From assembly GCA_963680875.1 (NCBI GenBank), contig OY804579.1, positions 57,115,718 through 57,179,717 on the forward strand: a stretch of DNA of 64,000 nucleotides. Reading direction: 5' to 3'. A program made the position numbers and the translations under genes. Of the stretch, positions 37,201 through 52,200 are shown one piece after another; the first letter of the stretch is position 1; each line of letters starts with the position of its first letter. The stretch is from Bathymodiolus brooksi. Its lineage: Eukaryota; Mollusca; Bivalvia; Mytilida; Modiolidae. The notes beneath the pieces were generated by a model that did not search any database, was not told the origin of the DNA, and saw only the letters and a program-made list of their open reading frames with translations.

Positions 37201-40200
37201 TGCATCTGAAATCTGGCCTGATAAGAGGGGTGACTTTTGGTGGGAGTAGCCTCATAAGACCTCGAGGAGGAGGGGCTGACATGGTCGTGATCGTATGGTA
37301 GTTGGATTTACAACTACCTGTGCAATCAGTGCCTATCACCACTAAGGTTGTGAGTTCAAACCCCGTCCATGGCGAGATGTACTCGATACAACATTATGTG
37401 ATAAAGTTTGTCACTGACTTGAGACAGGTCGGTGGTTTTCAGAATTTCTTCCATTGATATATCCTCCAGAGCTGGAAGTTAAAGAGACCACAGATACAGC
37501 TTCGTCCGCATCATTTTTGGACTTATACCTCGAATTTGACGACAGTGGTCAACTCGGTACTAAAATTTATGATAAACGGGGCGACTTCAATTTTAAAATC
37601 ATAAATTTTCCAAACATGTGCAGCAATATACCAGCTTCTCCTGCATATGGTGTTTACATCTCGCAATTGATTCGCTATGCACGGGCCAGTAGCAATTATT
37701 CTGATTTCCTGAAATGTTATCTTCATCTGAGAAACAGGCTACTGGACCAGGGCTATAAAAAGATTCGCCTTATTCGATCTCTTAAAAAGTTTATATTCCG
37801 ATACCAAGATCTTGTCGAAATATATTCTGTCTCTGCAGAAACGATTATAAGCGATGCATTTTCATATAGTGAAAATGTATAAAGATAAAGAAGTCAAGAA
37901 AAATGTCAAGGATATTTTTTTATCAATGTGTGACGTAAAAATATTTTTGACATTTACGTCACTGAATATGGTACTGCTTTGACAATTATTTTACCTATTT
38001 TGTTCCTGTATTTAAATACTGTTATAGTGACAGCCGGAACCTTTGAACCGTAATGAGAGCGGGAGGTTTGGCGCTTTAAAATCTGATTCAACCCACCACT
38101 TCTTTAGAAATGCCTGTATCAAGTCAGGGTCATTACGGTTTTCACAGTTTTCCGGTTGTTGACTGATTTTGTCTGTTTATATAATTATGAGTTTTGACTT
38201 TCCCTTTGTAAGATTGTTCGGAGTTCGGTAATTTTGTTATTACCCTTATTTCCTCCACCAATAAAACTGACCGCCACGAAATAACTGAAATATTGTTGAA
38301 AGTGGCATTAAATACCACAAACCATAAGAGGGGGATTATTGTACTGTTAATGACTAGCTCTAATCAACCAACAAAAATGTACATTACATATGTATATTTC
38401 AAGGATATATTTCATGTATTGTTAGGATGATGACACAGTTGAAAAAGTAGGACCATGAGAATATAATAAAGCCCCTAATCAGACCATTTTTATTTTTGAA
38501 ATAGTCACGTAGCGCACACACGCCTAGTTTATTGACAAAGCATATATTGGATTTAAAGGGTGGTTTTATTTAATAGTCAAATATATGATAAAATAAATAC
38601 TGTGTACTTAAGTAAGACCTTTAATAAGTAAAATCATACTTATATTTACCACAAATATTCATTAGGCCTATTAATAATGCTTATAAATACAAAACAGGCA
38701 TTGATATAATTAATGGTGGTTTAGTGTTTACTTTGATACAGAGAAACATGTTGATGTAATCTTGTGGCTTTTCTTGTAAACAGTTGAAAAGACGACTGTT
38801 CTGATTTGTTAATTCTATTTTTCATAGTTTTGTTTCAAAGCCTGGAAATTTGTCTGTTTTATTTTCTCTTTCTGTTGTTGTAGTAAAACTAATACAGATA
38901 TAAAGGTCATTATTAAGCTTATCATAGAATTTAGTTCATAGTATGTACTATAGTATCAGTGTGTACAGGTAAAAATACAGGTGTGTTGACAATAGCTTTG
39001 AACTGAATGTTCACCTTACCGAATCACTTCCTCGTTATAAATGTCGAAGTTAAACAGATACGGGAAATAACCCAATCTATTCAAGTGGCCTCCATGTTTG
39101 AATCACTTTAACAACAAGAATGTTTTTGTGTCCGATGTCAAAAATTCTAATTTGTGGAGTAATGCTAATATTTCTTAAGGAATGTATGTCAAATAGAACC
39201 AAAGAAATTGTGTTGAAGAAAACTTTTTTGTAAAGATTTATTGGATTTTTTATTTTCAGCAAATAATCCATTTAGTCAAACAAGTCAAGGAAACCTCCCT
39301 ATCACAGTAAACCAGGATCACATGGGTGAGTCTTAATGTACTTACTAGGTATAAGATAGATGGGGGAAGGGGGAGGGTATTACTAAAAATGTAAATCTTG
39401 TGTTTATATAATGAAGATTTAATAAAAGGGCCTGTTGTCAAGGATGTACATGTCTTGTTTTTACAACTTTTCTGGTACAATGAAAATGAAAAGGTAGTAA
39501 TCCATGATTAAACAGGTAAATGATGTATTGAATTTTGAACATACATGATATATATTTTATGGTTAATGAGCACATAATTTTTAGCCGAGTTGCGACGAAG
39601 TTGAACTCGGCTTATAATATGATGATTGGCGTCCGGGTGGCGCAATCATTTCTGCATGATATATTAAGAACGAAATGTCAGATCTAAATGAAACTTGGTA
39701 CACACATGCCAGGTGGTGAGAGGAGGAAGCCTATTGATAAAGAGGTTTGTAGGACAAAGATCAAGATTGCAACTTCTAAAAATAGAACAAACATTTGATA
39801 CTTTTTTCATTTCCGCACAATATCTTAAGAACAAAATGTAGGATCTAAATGAAACTTGGTACACGTGTGTCTGATGGTGAGAGGAGGAAGCCAATTGGTA
39901 ATGAGGTTTGTAGGACAAAGGTCAAGGTCACAACTTCTAAAAATAGAACAAAAATTTGATACTTTTTTCGTTTCCGCATAATATCTTAAGAACGAAATGT
40001 TGGATCTAAATGAATCTTGGTACACACATGCCTGATGGTGAGAGGAGGAAGCCTATTGATATTGAGGTTGTAGGTCAAATGTCAAGGTCACATTGTCCAT
40101 CCACATGTTCGCAACTCGGCTTTCACACCTTTGGTGCGTTACTGATTTTTTTTAATGTGTAGTACAATAATTTATAAGATTGTTCAGTACATATTTTCAC

Positions 40201-43200
40201 CTATGATAATTGGTTTATAATATATATTTGGCAATTCATGTCATATTTTATTTGTCTGTTTTGATGCAATTGATAGGGATTATGAAATAGGATTGATTTA
40301 TTGATTGACTGGTATTTAACACCAACTTTTTAGCAATATTTCATCTATATTGTGGCATGATTATGAAATAGGATCGCATTAGTTAAAGAGATGACCACTT
40401 AATGAATCTTATGCATGACAAAGAGAAATAAAACTATGGTCTTTGTCTGTATACCTTTAGTTCTACATTAGACAGTGTGCCACTTTATGAATCTTATATA
40501 CACTACAAAGAAAATTAAAATTATGGTTAATGTCTACATGACCTTTAGTTCCACATTAGACAGTGTGCCACTTCATGACTTTATTTGACACCAACTTTAG
40601 CAATATTTCATCTACAGGTATATCGTGGCATGATTATGAAATAGGATCGCATTATTAAAGAGATGGCCATTTAATGAATCTTATGCATGACAAAGAGAAA
40701 TAAAACTATGGTCTTTGTCTGTATACCTTTAGTTCCACATTAGACAGTGTGCCACTTTATGAATCTTATATACACTACAAAGAAAATTAAAATTATGATC
40801 AATGTCTACAGGACCTTTAGTTCCACAATAGACAGTGTGCCACTTTTTGACTTTTTTTGACACCAACTTTGGCAATATTTCATCTACAGGTATATCGTGG
40901 CATGATTATGAAATAGGATCGCATTATTAAAGAGATGGCCATTTAATGAATCTTATGCATGACAAAGAGAAATAAAATTATGGTCTTTGTCTGTATACCT
41001 TTGGTTCCACATTAGACAGTGTGCCACTTTATGACTTTATTTAACACCAACTTTAGCAATATTTCATCTACAGGTATATCATGGCATGATTATGAAATAG
41101 GATCGCATTAGTTAAAGAGATGGCCACTTAACGAATCTTATACATGACAAAGAGAAATAAAATTATGGTCAATGTCTACAGGACCTTTTGTTCCACAGAC
41201 AGTGTGCAACATTATGACTTTATTTGACACCAACTTTAGCAATATTTCATCTATATCGTGGCATGATTATGAAATAGGATCGCATTAGTTAAAGAGATGA
41301 CCACTTAACGAATCTTATACATGACAAAGAGAAATAAAATTATGGTCAATGTCTACAGGACCTTTAGTTCCACATTAGACAGTGTGCCACTTTATGAATC
41401 TTATACACTACAAAGAAAATTAAAATTATGGTCAATGTCTACAGGACCTTTAGTTCCAGATTAGACAGTGTGCCACTTTATGAATCTTAAACACTACAAA
41501 GAAAATTAAAATGTAGGTCAATGTCTGTAGACCTTTAGTTCCACAGTAGACAGACAGCCACTTTATGAATCTTGTACACTACACAGAAAAATAAAATTAT
41601 GGTCTTTGTCTGTATACCTTTGGTTCCACACTAGACAGTGTGCCACTTTAAAAATCTTATATACACTACACAGAAAATTGAAATTATGGTCAATATTTAC
41701 AGGACCTTTAGTTCCACAGTAGACAGACGGCCACTTTATGAATCTTATACACTAAAAAAGGAAATAAATTTATGGTCTTTGTCTGTAGATCTTTGGTTCC
41801 ACATTAGACAATGTGCCACTTATTGAATCTAATGTATGACAAAAGGAAATAAAATTATGGTCTTTGTCTGTAAACCTTTGGTTCCACAGTAGACAGTGCC
41901 ACTTTATGAATCTTATAAACTACACAGAAAAATAAAATTATGGTCTTTGTCTGTAGACCTTTGGTTCCACATTAGACAGTGTGCCACTTTATGAATCTTA
42001 TATACACTACACAGAAAATTGAAATTATGGTCAATGTCTACAAGGTCAACTACCTGTGCAATCAGTGCCTATCACCACTAAAGTTGTGAGTTTGAACCTC
42101 GTACATGGCGACGTGTACTCGAAACAACATTATGTGATAAATTTTGTCTGTGACTTGCAACAGGTCTGTGGTTTTCTCCGGGTACTATGGTTTTGACTGC
42201 CACGATATAACTGAAATATTGTTGAAAGTGGCATTAAATACCATAAACCTACCTACCTCCATTATGTGTGTAAAAGATAGGGGCCATTAAATGTGGCAAA
42301 ATTACATAGTAAATAAAAATATCAGTGATATACATTTGAATATAACAATAGAAGTGAAGTGTGACAACTTTGAAGATCATGCTTTGTAGTTTAAAGTAAA
42401 TGATAGTCCATATGATATTGAAAGTCTAAAGTAAATGATAGTCCATATGATATTGAAAGCTGTGTGCAGCATAGATAAATTCACATTACATGTACCATAT
42501 TTCCTCTTCCACATTTTCTGAAGTTTCTCAATAAAGTTACAATGTCATATTCAACATGGGTTGATTTTGTTAAATTCTTTTATCTTATGTTCTTTACAAT
42601 TATTTGCAGGCTGACACCCACATGACATGACAAAAAATATATTTTACCTGTATATTGTTTTCATACAATTATGATTCCTTTCATGTTCTTTTTTGTTCTG
42701 CAAATATCAGTGTCTTGAAATGAATGAATGCTTCTCAGATTGTAATTTAATTTATGTATGGAGGAAAAATCAGGAATATTGAATATTTGACTTGAGAAGA
42801 TAAATGTATATGTATATCCTTTTGTTCCCATTCAACCAATGATAGGAAAAGATGAAACAAGTTTCCCGTTATGTTTTTAATAACTAAAAATGTTATTCTC
42901 TGAAATGTTTCCTTGATTAAAAGGGTATCCTGATTTACCATTTAAACAATTAAAACATTCACACGATCTCTTAATTTGTTTTAACTCAAAGAGGAAGATA
43001 AATCAGTTCAATACCCTTGAGATCTGAATTTAACAAATTTAAACCACTGGAGTTCTCCAGTTCAAATTATTTTGATAAAAGTTTGGAAACATTTATATAT
43101 TTTTTTTAAATCCAGGATATACATAACATCCCATTTCCATCGAAAAACATTGGTATAAAATAGACTCTAGTTAATAATTTTTTTTATTTTATTTTAGACC

Positions 43201-46200
43201 AAAATGACCAAAGGTAATGTTAATATATATAAATGGTTTCATTTTACTTGTAGATACTACTCCTATAACGTGTCCACCGCAACCACCACAGCAATCACAA
43301 ATGTCAATGAGACCAATGGCACAACCAAAACGTGGCAGACCTCCCAAACACACTCATAACAACAATGATTTAATGACAGACGGCGAGGGTCAGTTGCCAA
43401 CTATTTGCCACGACATCTATGGCAATATGCAAGGAATGGCACAACATTCACACTTTATGATGGTGCCACAAGATAACAAACAACAGATGTATATGAACCC
43501 TAACAGTCAGATCCCATTTCAGCAATTTACAACATCTAGTACACACATGCCATTACAACAGCTCCAAAAAAGGAGCCCATCTCTAACCCCACGTGGTACC
43601 GTAATAAGGGCACCCCCAGGCATCGGTTTGCATGGAGATTCTAGACGAGGCTATGATGAAATAGATAGTGTCCCATCAAAACCAATAGAAGGGTGTTTCC
43701 CTCCTCCAGATATTTACAGCCATCATGGATTTATAAAATCGTATTCTGATTCCCGTTTATGTGGTAAAGATATGGATTATCAACACGAAGGATTAGAGAG
43801 AATTGCACCGTTTGAATGTCAGATGCCACCTGACGATATTACGTCTGATATTCTGATAAAACAAATTAAAACCGAAGATTTAGGTATCGATATTTTTCAA
43901 AAGGACGAAGAATGTGAAGTTGTCGAGGAAGAGAAAAGTGTGAACACTATGCCGCACGATGGGGAGTCTCTTTCTGGTAGTAATACTAAAAATGTTGAAG
44001 ATATAGAAATGAACTCAAATGATCAAAATAAACAAATATTGGATAGCGAGAACCAAATGTCACAAAGATTACAGGACTTTAGTGGTAGGTTTATCAAAAT
44101 TGCAGGAAAATAATATCTTAGGGTATTGCGAGTTATGGTAATGGTTTAATTAGTTGGTTATCAATTATATGTCCATTAAGGTAATGGTTTAATTAATTGG
44201 TTATCAATGATATGTTAGTTACGGTAATGGTTTAATTAATTGGTTATCATTTATATGTTAGTTACGGTAATGGTTTAATTAATTGGTTATCAATTATATG
44301 TCAGTTACGGTAATGGTTTAATTAATTGGTTATCAATTATATGTTAGTTACGGTAATGGTTTAATTAATTGGTTATCAATTATATGTCAGTTATGGTAAT
44401 GGTTTAATTAATTGGTTATCATTTATATGTTAGTTACAGTAATGGTTTAATTAATTGGTTATCAATTATATGTTAGTTACGGTAATGGTTTAATTAAGTG
44501 GTTATCAATTATATGTATTTAATCAGACTAAGTTTAAGTAATGAGGACAATTGTACCCTTTGATATATACATTTTTGTATCAAGATACAGTCAAACCTGT
44601 ATTAAGAGGTCACCTTTGGTACAAAGAAAAAGTGGCTTTATAAGACAGGTGATCTCCTGAAAGAGGTTCAATTCATATGAAATTTTCTAACAGGGCAAGA
44701 AAATGGTGACCTTTTAATACAGGTGACTGCATGGGCAGGTTTGACTGTTGAATAAAATTGAAAGTAGAGAATTATTGTAATCCACTGGTAGCAGACGGAG
44801 AATCTGCCTGTCATGTGACACAAACATCCAAATATGTTTAAGTTGTTAATTTCCATCCTTAAAGATCGTGGAATGGAATTGGCGGGAATTCTCATGCAGA
44901 AATTTAACTACTGAGTTCTTTAGAAATATCACGAAAATTTAACAAACTGATAAACATGCTAAGAATAGGAAAAAATGCATTCCAGTACATATACATGTAC
45001 ATTTTATGTCGATAAATGACCATTGTAAACCAACTGACATGCCGGTAAATATTTATTTTGAAATGTTCACAATTTATTCTTTACAGTGTTCTAATTAAAG
45101 ATATTAATTTTGAGATCTATAACAAATGTACCAAGTCAGATAACATTTTTCAACATATAAGTTTGGTACATGTACAGCACACATTATTTGGTACAAAGTA
45201 TGGCATACATTAATTTCAAAGTCATGCAAATCTTTACCAATTAAAAAGGGGACCATTGTGAGTGATTTCACCAAAATTTGATAGAAGGTGATTATTTACT
45301 AATTCAGTAGTAGTGTTTTATGAAATATGACTGCAAGCTTTACTATAGTTTATAGATAAGTCTTGGAAGATGGAAGATAGAGTTTAGGAATGAAATGAAA
45401 AGCGAAAAATTACCCACAGTCTGAACGGTTCAATCGAAAAATCATGGGAAGAGGCAGAAGTAATACCCCTAATACACATATTATTTATGGAATTATGTAA
45501 AATACTGAAAATAACAGAAAATTTTGTTGGATATTTAATTTTTATTTATTTCTTAAAGAAAATATTCCTTAAAATATAATGAATGAACAATTTTTATATC
45601 AAGACGATTATTTTATTTTGATTAGTCTTGTCTTTACACTTTGATGATTGAAGTATTTTAAAAACGAGCATTTTTAAAATGTCAGCAGATTTGTGAAATA
45701 AATTGGTTATTTTATGTACGCATTAGACAATTTGAGGGTTCAAGGATTGTTGTTGAATCAGGATGTTATTTCTTGCAGATCATTAAACAATAAGTGTTAG
45801 ATATCTACCTCATGTTTATGTATTAAGAGGGCTTACCCGACCTCATTCACTATCAAGAGGTGAATTACCAGTTTATTCTATAGGTAACTTGGTAATTATC
45901 TATGAATAAGATTTATGCTCAAATATCATGATTTTTAATGACAAGTTAGTGTACCTTATTTGTCCTTAAAATAGATTCAGTCTTTGTTATCTGACAAAAA
46001 TTTTATTACATTGTGATAAATTTTGGAATCTTAACGGAAATTAAAATCAGTAATTGGATAGTAAATCATTCATCTCTATTCTGATACCTGTTTCTATTTG
46101 GATACAAAGCAAGTTTACCTATATGTTGTATGACATTGGTTAGTAAAGAATTCAACCTGACTAATTAAAAAAGTAATTTGTATACAATAGAATAAATTTT

Positions 46201-49200
46201 TTATTACATTTATATGTACAATGTATCACTGATCTTTTGCTCTGGTTTTCAATACTTTAAACTAATTAGGTTATTGTTAAAGTGTTAAAAATAATTTTTT
46301 CCTTCCGTTTTAAAAGATTTTGTCTAGCAAAATATCTCAAAACTGGCTTTTCTTCAGGAAATTTTACCTCTTTGAAAATACATTGTAATTGTTTCTATAT
46401 ATATAGTATCATACGGATGGCAATTATATATATATATATATATAATCATAAAGGCCATTTTCAGTTATTTAAGCAGAGACAGAGGATGTACCCAGTCAGT
46501 AGTAAGGTTTTTGTCAAAGGAAATAACCAAGATTTAAATATATTGTAATACAATTTTTAAGTTTTTTGTGTCAACATTAAGAAATACAAAAATATTTTTA
46601 TGTATTTTTCATCAGTATGATATTTATCATGTTCATGGTAGAACTTAATTTAAAATTTCTATTTCTAATTTTTTTTTTAAATCATGTAAATGTATTCATT
46701 CCCTGACCAAAAACAGTGATAATCTGAATTCTCAGATTCTTGAAAATGGCCATGCTGCTACCCTCCTAAAAAATAAATGTAGTCCTTTTTACAGATAAAT
46801 AAGTTGCTATATATTTCAGTAATCACTAAAATTGCTTGTTTGCAATTAAAACTGTTGTTAGTAAAAAAAAAAAATCTGTCTTAGTCAGGGTATTTTTTTA
46901 CAAGTCACATAATGACTTCACAATGAATTTATATAAAAACTAATTTAACCCTGCCACATTTTAATGAAGTGCCTCTACCAAGACAGGAAAGTGAGCACTC
47001 ATAGATATGTGTGTTATGGGTGTTGATTTTGCCTCTCTATGATTTTGATATTTGATTTTAAAATTGTTTCGACAGTGTGCTATTTTGTGTTTTTCATTTT
47101 ATCTCATAACTAACATTCAATTTTTCAGTAGCATCAATAAATATCAATCTAATTAAAATTAGATCTCCTCCCTTGCTCCCTATTTTTCTTTGTCACTGTG
47201 TGGGAAATTGAACAACATCCCCCCGTATGGGATGTTGTTAGATCTCCCACACAGCGACAAAAAAAAAGTGGGGGAGCAATTCAGTTGGGAGATCCTAATT
47301 TTAATTAAATTGCAATAGATATATATTTTAGTTTAATTTAAACTTAAGATAATTTTGTTGATAACTTAAGATAATTTTGTTGATTCTTCAATTTTTTTGT
47401 GACTTGTGAATTTTATTCTCATAAACCAAATACATATAATATTACAGAGAAGTTAACTGTTACATACAACATGTTAAGTTTTGTACATGTGTGGAAAAAG
47501 ATATAATTACACTAACCAGGAGGTTGGACTTTCGTATAAATAATTTTTATAAATTTACATGGTTTTTCTAATACAATAACATTGCATTGTTAGAACTGTC
47601 TATTTTCAGTGCAAACAGAAGGTGATGAAGTTATGCATATTGTTGATAGAACCTCCAAAGCTTTACAATTCTATGCTGCCACAGGCAATATCAAACAGTT
47701 ATTATTTGTTCAGCGACATTTACTGTCAATATCAGATGATAGCGGTGATTTGTAAGTTTTGTTATTACCTATATATGTCTGTATACTTATTGTTTTATCA
47801 GTGACTTACAGCAGGTCTGTGGTTTTCTCCGGGTACTCCGATTTCCTCCGCCAATAAAACTGACCGCCATGATATAACTGAAATATTGTTGAAAATGGCA
47901 TTAAACACTATAAATCTAAACCTAACCTATATGGTACAGTGGAGTTTATATGGACCAAACCCTGAATAAAACAGAATCCTGTATAAACCGAACTTAATAA
48001 ATTCCTAATGTAAGAAATCTTTGTTATTTTAACCTGTATAAATCAAACATCAGTCTATTCCGAACGCAAAAACTGGTCCCAAGAAGGTTTGAGTTAGACA
48101 GGTTTTACTGTACAATATATTTGTGAATAAGATAAAACGTTACTTCAATATCACTATTTTTTCTTGTATTATGACATGAATGATGCAAATTTTATAATAT
48201 TTCCGAGAATTGGTTGGCTGAGCATCTAACATATGAAGGATCAATTTTATTTGCAGATATTTTGTGATTTAGATTAAGAAAAATGGTGGGTTCTAAATTT
48301 TGCAAAGCATCATTTTTTTTGTTTGAGCTCACTTGGTATGATGAGGACCCACAAAACAAGCTACTTGTCCTTTTCACTTTTTTATACTGCAAAAATATAG
48401 TTTCCAAGACTACAAGGGATAAAGGGGTCTAAAAGAGACAGATGCTTAAGATAGTAAAACATGACAAATGCTCAAAATATAGTGGGTTCAGCAAATTACT
48501 GTTTCTGTCATATAACTGTGTCCAACACATTATTTTGTCCAGCAAAGATACTGTAATTAGGTTGATATGATACTTTAATATTCACTTGTTCAACTTTCCC
48601 TTGTCGATATGCTGTGCGCAGCATAGCCCTTTATTTTGTTTAAAGGTGCACTTTTAGTTTATTATTTTCTGATTTCTATAAGTGTAAAACACAAGCATTT
48701 ATACAATTAATTACCATTTATACAGTCATTGGGTATGCTAGTTGCAAGATGGAGACTATTACAATGTACCGTAATTTTATTCTTTTACAGACCTCTTCAC
48801 ACAGCTATTATAAACAACCAGTTAGAAGTGATACACAATTTGCTGGATGTCATGTCAACATTACCATACTGTAGACATAAAGTTAGTGCTTATAACAGTC
48901 TTAAACAGGTGAGTTGTAAAGGCATAATTAGGAGCTCTTTAAGATACAAAAGTATACTGGTATCATCAGTTTTTTCTTCAATTTAAGATTTTTATGAATT
49001 TTTGCTGATTGCAGTAATAAGGCTTATACATATATAAACAAAACATCATTAAGAAATCTTCTTCTGCAACTACTAGGCCAATTTGAACCAAACTTGGCAG
49101 GAATAGTCCTTTGGTGGTCACCATTCTAAAATATATATATTTTATTGGTCTGAGCTCCATCCAATATGGTCTTCGTAAATAAAAATAAAAATTACCAATC

Positions 49201-52200
49201 TCGCCTTCAAGCCATAATCTGTTTAAATATTAACTTTAAGAACATAGTTAGAAGCTGGTCAAAATATTAACTTTAAGAACATAGTTAGAAGCTGGTCAAA
49301 ATCATAATGAAATTTACAATTGTCATCTTTAAATAAAAGGTATGTTCAGGTCAGCAATTCAGGCTCAGGTGATCCTCTAGTTTTTCAGATATCAAAGTAA
49401 AACATTTCCTGGGTAAGGGGCACTTTTGATAGGTCATTCGGCTTACAGCAAACAAATAATAAAATGTATGGACATCTTAAATATCGTTTGGAGTTAAAGG
49501 GTATACCTTTTTGGATGACAGTAATTTTTGCACTTTTCAATCAAAGAATTAATTAATACATGAAGAATTGCCAATATAATGATAAAATCGTTGGGGAAAA
49601 AAAGATCAGACATTGATAAAAAATCAACCAGATGTATTTTTTAATTGTAGTTAATTGTCATCTATAAAATGAATATAGTCAAACCTGTATTAAGAGATCA
49701 CCTTTGGGACAAAGAAAAGGTGACCTTATAAGACAGGTGACCTCATAAAAGAGGTTTAATTTCCTGCACATCCAAATCCTTTCTGATTAATCATGCTTGT
49801 ATTTCAGACGCCATTACATTTAGCTGTTTTGATGAATCAGCCAGGGGTTATAGACAGGTTGTTGAATGTTGGAGCAGACCCGACCATGGTGGACAGGAAA
49901 GGCAATACACCAGCACATCTAGCCATACTGTATGGAGTCAACTCTTGTCTATCGGTTCTAGTCAAATACCAAAGACTTAATACCGCCAAAAATAAACCAT
50001 TCCCAGAACTAGATCTTAAAAACTTTGATGGTAAGAATTGAGTTTTAAATGTAAGATGATTAAACTTGATGAGATAGATCAAAGTTTACAATAACAAAAG
50101 AGGGGAGAATTTATTTGACTTTTCTTTAAACATTTGTTGCATTCATTTATTATTTTTAAGTCAGATCATTAGTCTGGTCAAATAAATTACAATTATGGAT
50201 GTTTATCTCATTTTCAACAATATTTCAGTTATATCATTGTACGAGTCAAACTTTGTTATGATAGAAACTGATTGTTTAGGTTGTATAAAATATGTGAGTG
50301 ACGTGGTAGCACTATAAAAATTGTTTTAAATAAAATTTTATAATTACTCACTCACTGATAGATTGTTGAAAAAAAAATCCTATATAGAGAAATATTCTAG
50401 ATTGTGTGATTTCATATTTGCATTTGGGGTCGTCGTGAACGTATGGTAGTTGGATTTACAACTACCTGTGCAATCAGTGCCTATCACCACTAAAGTTGTG
50501 AGTTCGAACTCCATTCATGGCGAGGTGTACTCAATACAATATTATGTGATAAAGTTTGTCAGTGACTTGCAACAGGTTAGTGGTTTCTCCAGGTACTCCG
50601 GTTTCCTCCACTAATAAAACGAACTGCCACGATATAGCTGAAATATTGTTGAAAGTGGTGTTAAACACCATAAGCCAAACCAAACCATAGTAGCATTCAT
50701 TTTAACTTATCTTTAAGGTTTTTCTACAACACACCTTGCTGCCCTGACACAGAATTGTAATGCAATGAGACTTTTGTCAAGAGGAAAGGCTAATATTAAT
50801 CTTCCTGATGGTAAAAGTGGAAGAATGCCATTACACCATGCTGTAGAAAGAGATGATCTTAGTACTGTTGGGTTCCTTATATTAGAAGTATGTATTTTAA
50901 GATGTTTGAATTCTGTTGATTGGTTGAATTTGTGTGAATCAAGATTCGTAAATATTTTTAATGAAGTGATTTGGTTGGATGTAAATGAACAGAGAAAGTT
51001 TCTATCTTGCAGTCCAAATTTTGAAAAGAAAGTTTAAACAATGGTGTTCAACAGTTTCACCGATGTCAACAAAATGAACATGTACCTCTCACATACAAAA
51101 GACAATGACATATACCAGTGGAAATCCAGGTCCTGGCTTTAGACAGGCACAAAAATGTGGTGGGGTTAAACCAGTTAATGGATTGCCAACCCTCCCATTC
51201 TTGATAATTGGATCTCCAACAGCAATACAGATATTAACAGACATTAATATAACAAAAAAAACAAAAACAAAAAAAAAAAACCTGCACAGATTCGCTTCCA
51301 CTCAAAAAGACCTCACACTATCAAAAACATGAATGACAACATAAACATTGGCAGTAGGATAGGATGGTCAGTAATGAAACAAATTTTGTATTGCTGTTTA
51401 ATCATTTTACAGTCATTGTAAGGTCATAATATTATTCTCTTGTGTGACTGCAAAATACTCTGTTACATACTGAAGTTACGATATCTCACTAAGAATGAAC
51501 AGTTAAAGATAAATTCTTAGTTCACTAATTTGGCAAGTTGATAATTCAGAAACCATGGTAATAAAAATGAAGTTTGAGTGATAAGTGCCTTTTGTTTTTT
51601 AAATTTTGTAATAGCGAGTTTTAAATTAGACTTTGATGTAACTTTTTAACCATATTAAATTATTTATTTAACTTTTTAACCATGTTAAATTATTTACATA
51701 ATTTTTTAACCATGTTGAATTATTTACATAACTTTTTTAACCATTTTAAATTATTTACATGACTTTCAGGCAAGAGCTCATGTTAATTCAAGCTGCTTTG
51801 ATGGGAATACTCCTCTCCATGTGGCTTGTGCCAGACAGAATGTGGGGGTGGTAGCTCTATTGATGGCTGCAGGAGCTGACCCTGACATGGAGAATGATGA
51901 GGTTAAAGAAGAACTGTATGATGAATATGAAGGAGTTCAGGATTGTAAACAATCAAGAGACAGTCCATTAGATCAACATTTAGAGTGTTATAAACCAGAA
52001 GACTTTGCCATGGATAATGAAAAGGTACCTGTGACTTCCTATTAAACTTCTATTTCAATGTTTATTTATTTAATATTCTGTATATTGTATACAAGTTCAC
52101 AGATGTATTTACTCAGAAGCCTTCAAACATTTAGTCAAGGTCAGGCGAGGGGTACTTGATACAACATTATGAAATAATAAAGTTTGTCAGTGACTTGCAT

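Larger units (their letters stand above)
24305..39259 (+). other. NF-kB intron 9, about 15 kb
   Basis: The largest intron, between the NLS exon and the short linker exon 10. It is almost wholly made of repeats: HL4 (24731), HL2 (26266-27645), a pogo-like transposon (29419-31036), HL1 copy b (33740-35868), SINEs and a retroelement fragment. Stretches 25150-26260, 27650-28080, 31040-33200 and 38330-39250 show no recognisable feature. Confidence 0.8.

Noticed and set aside
49793..50041. Start of a separate ankyrin gene at the Met before exon 14
   Set aside because: The frame is preceded by a splice acceptor and joins exon 13 in phase 0; it is an internal exon of the NF-kB gene.
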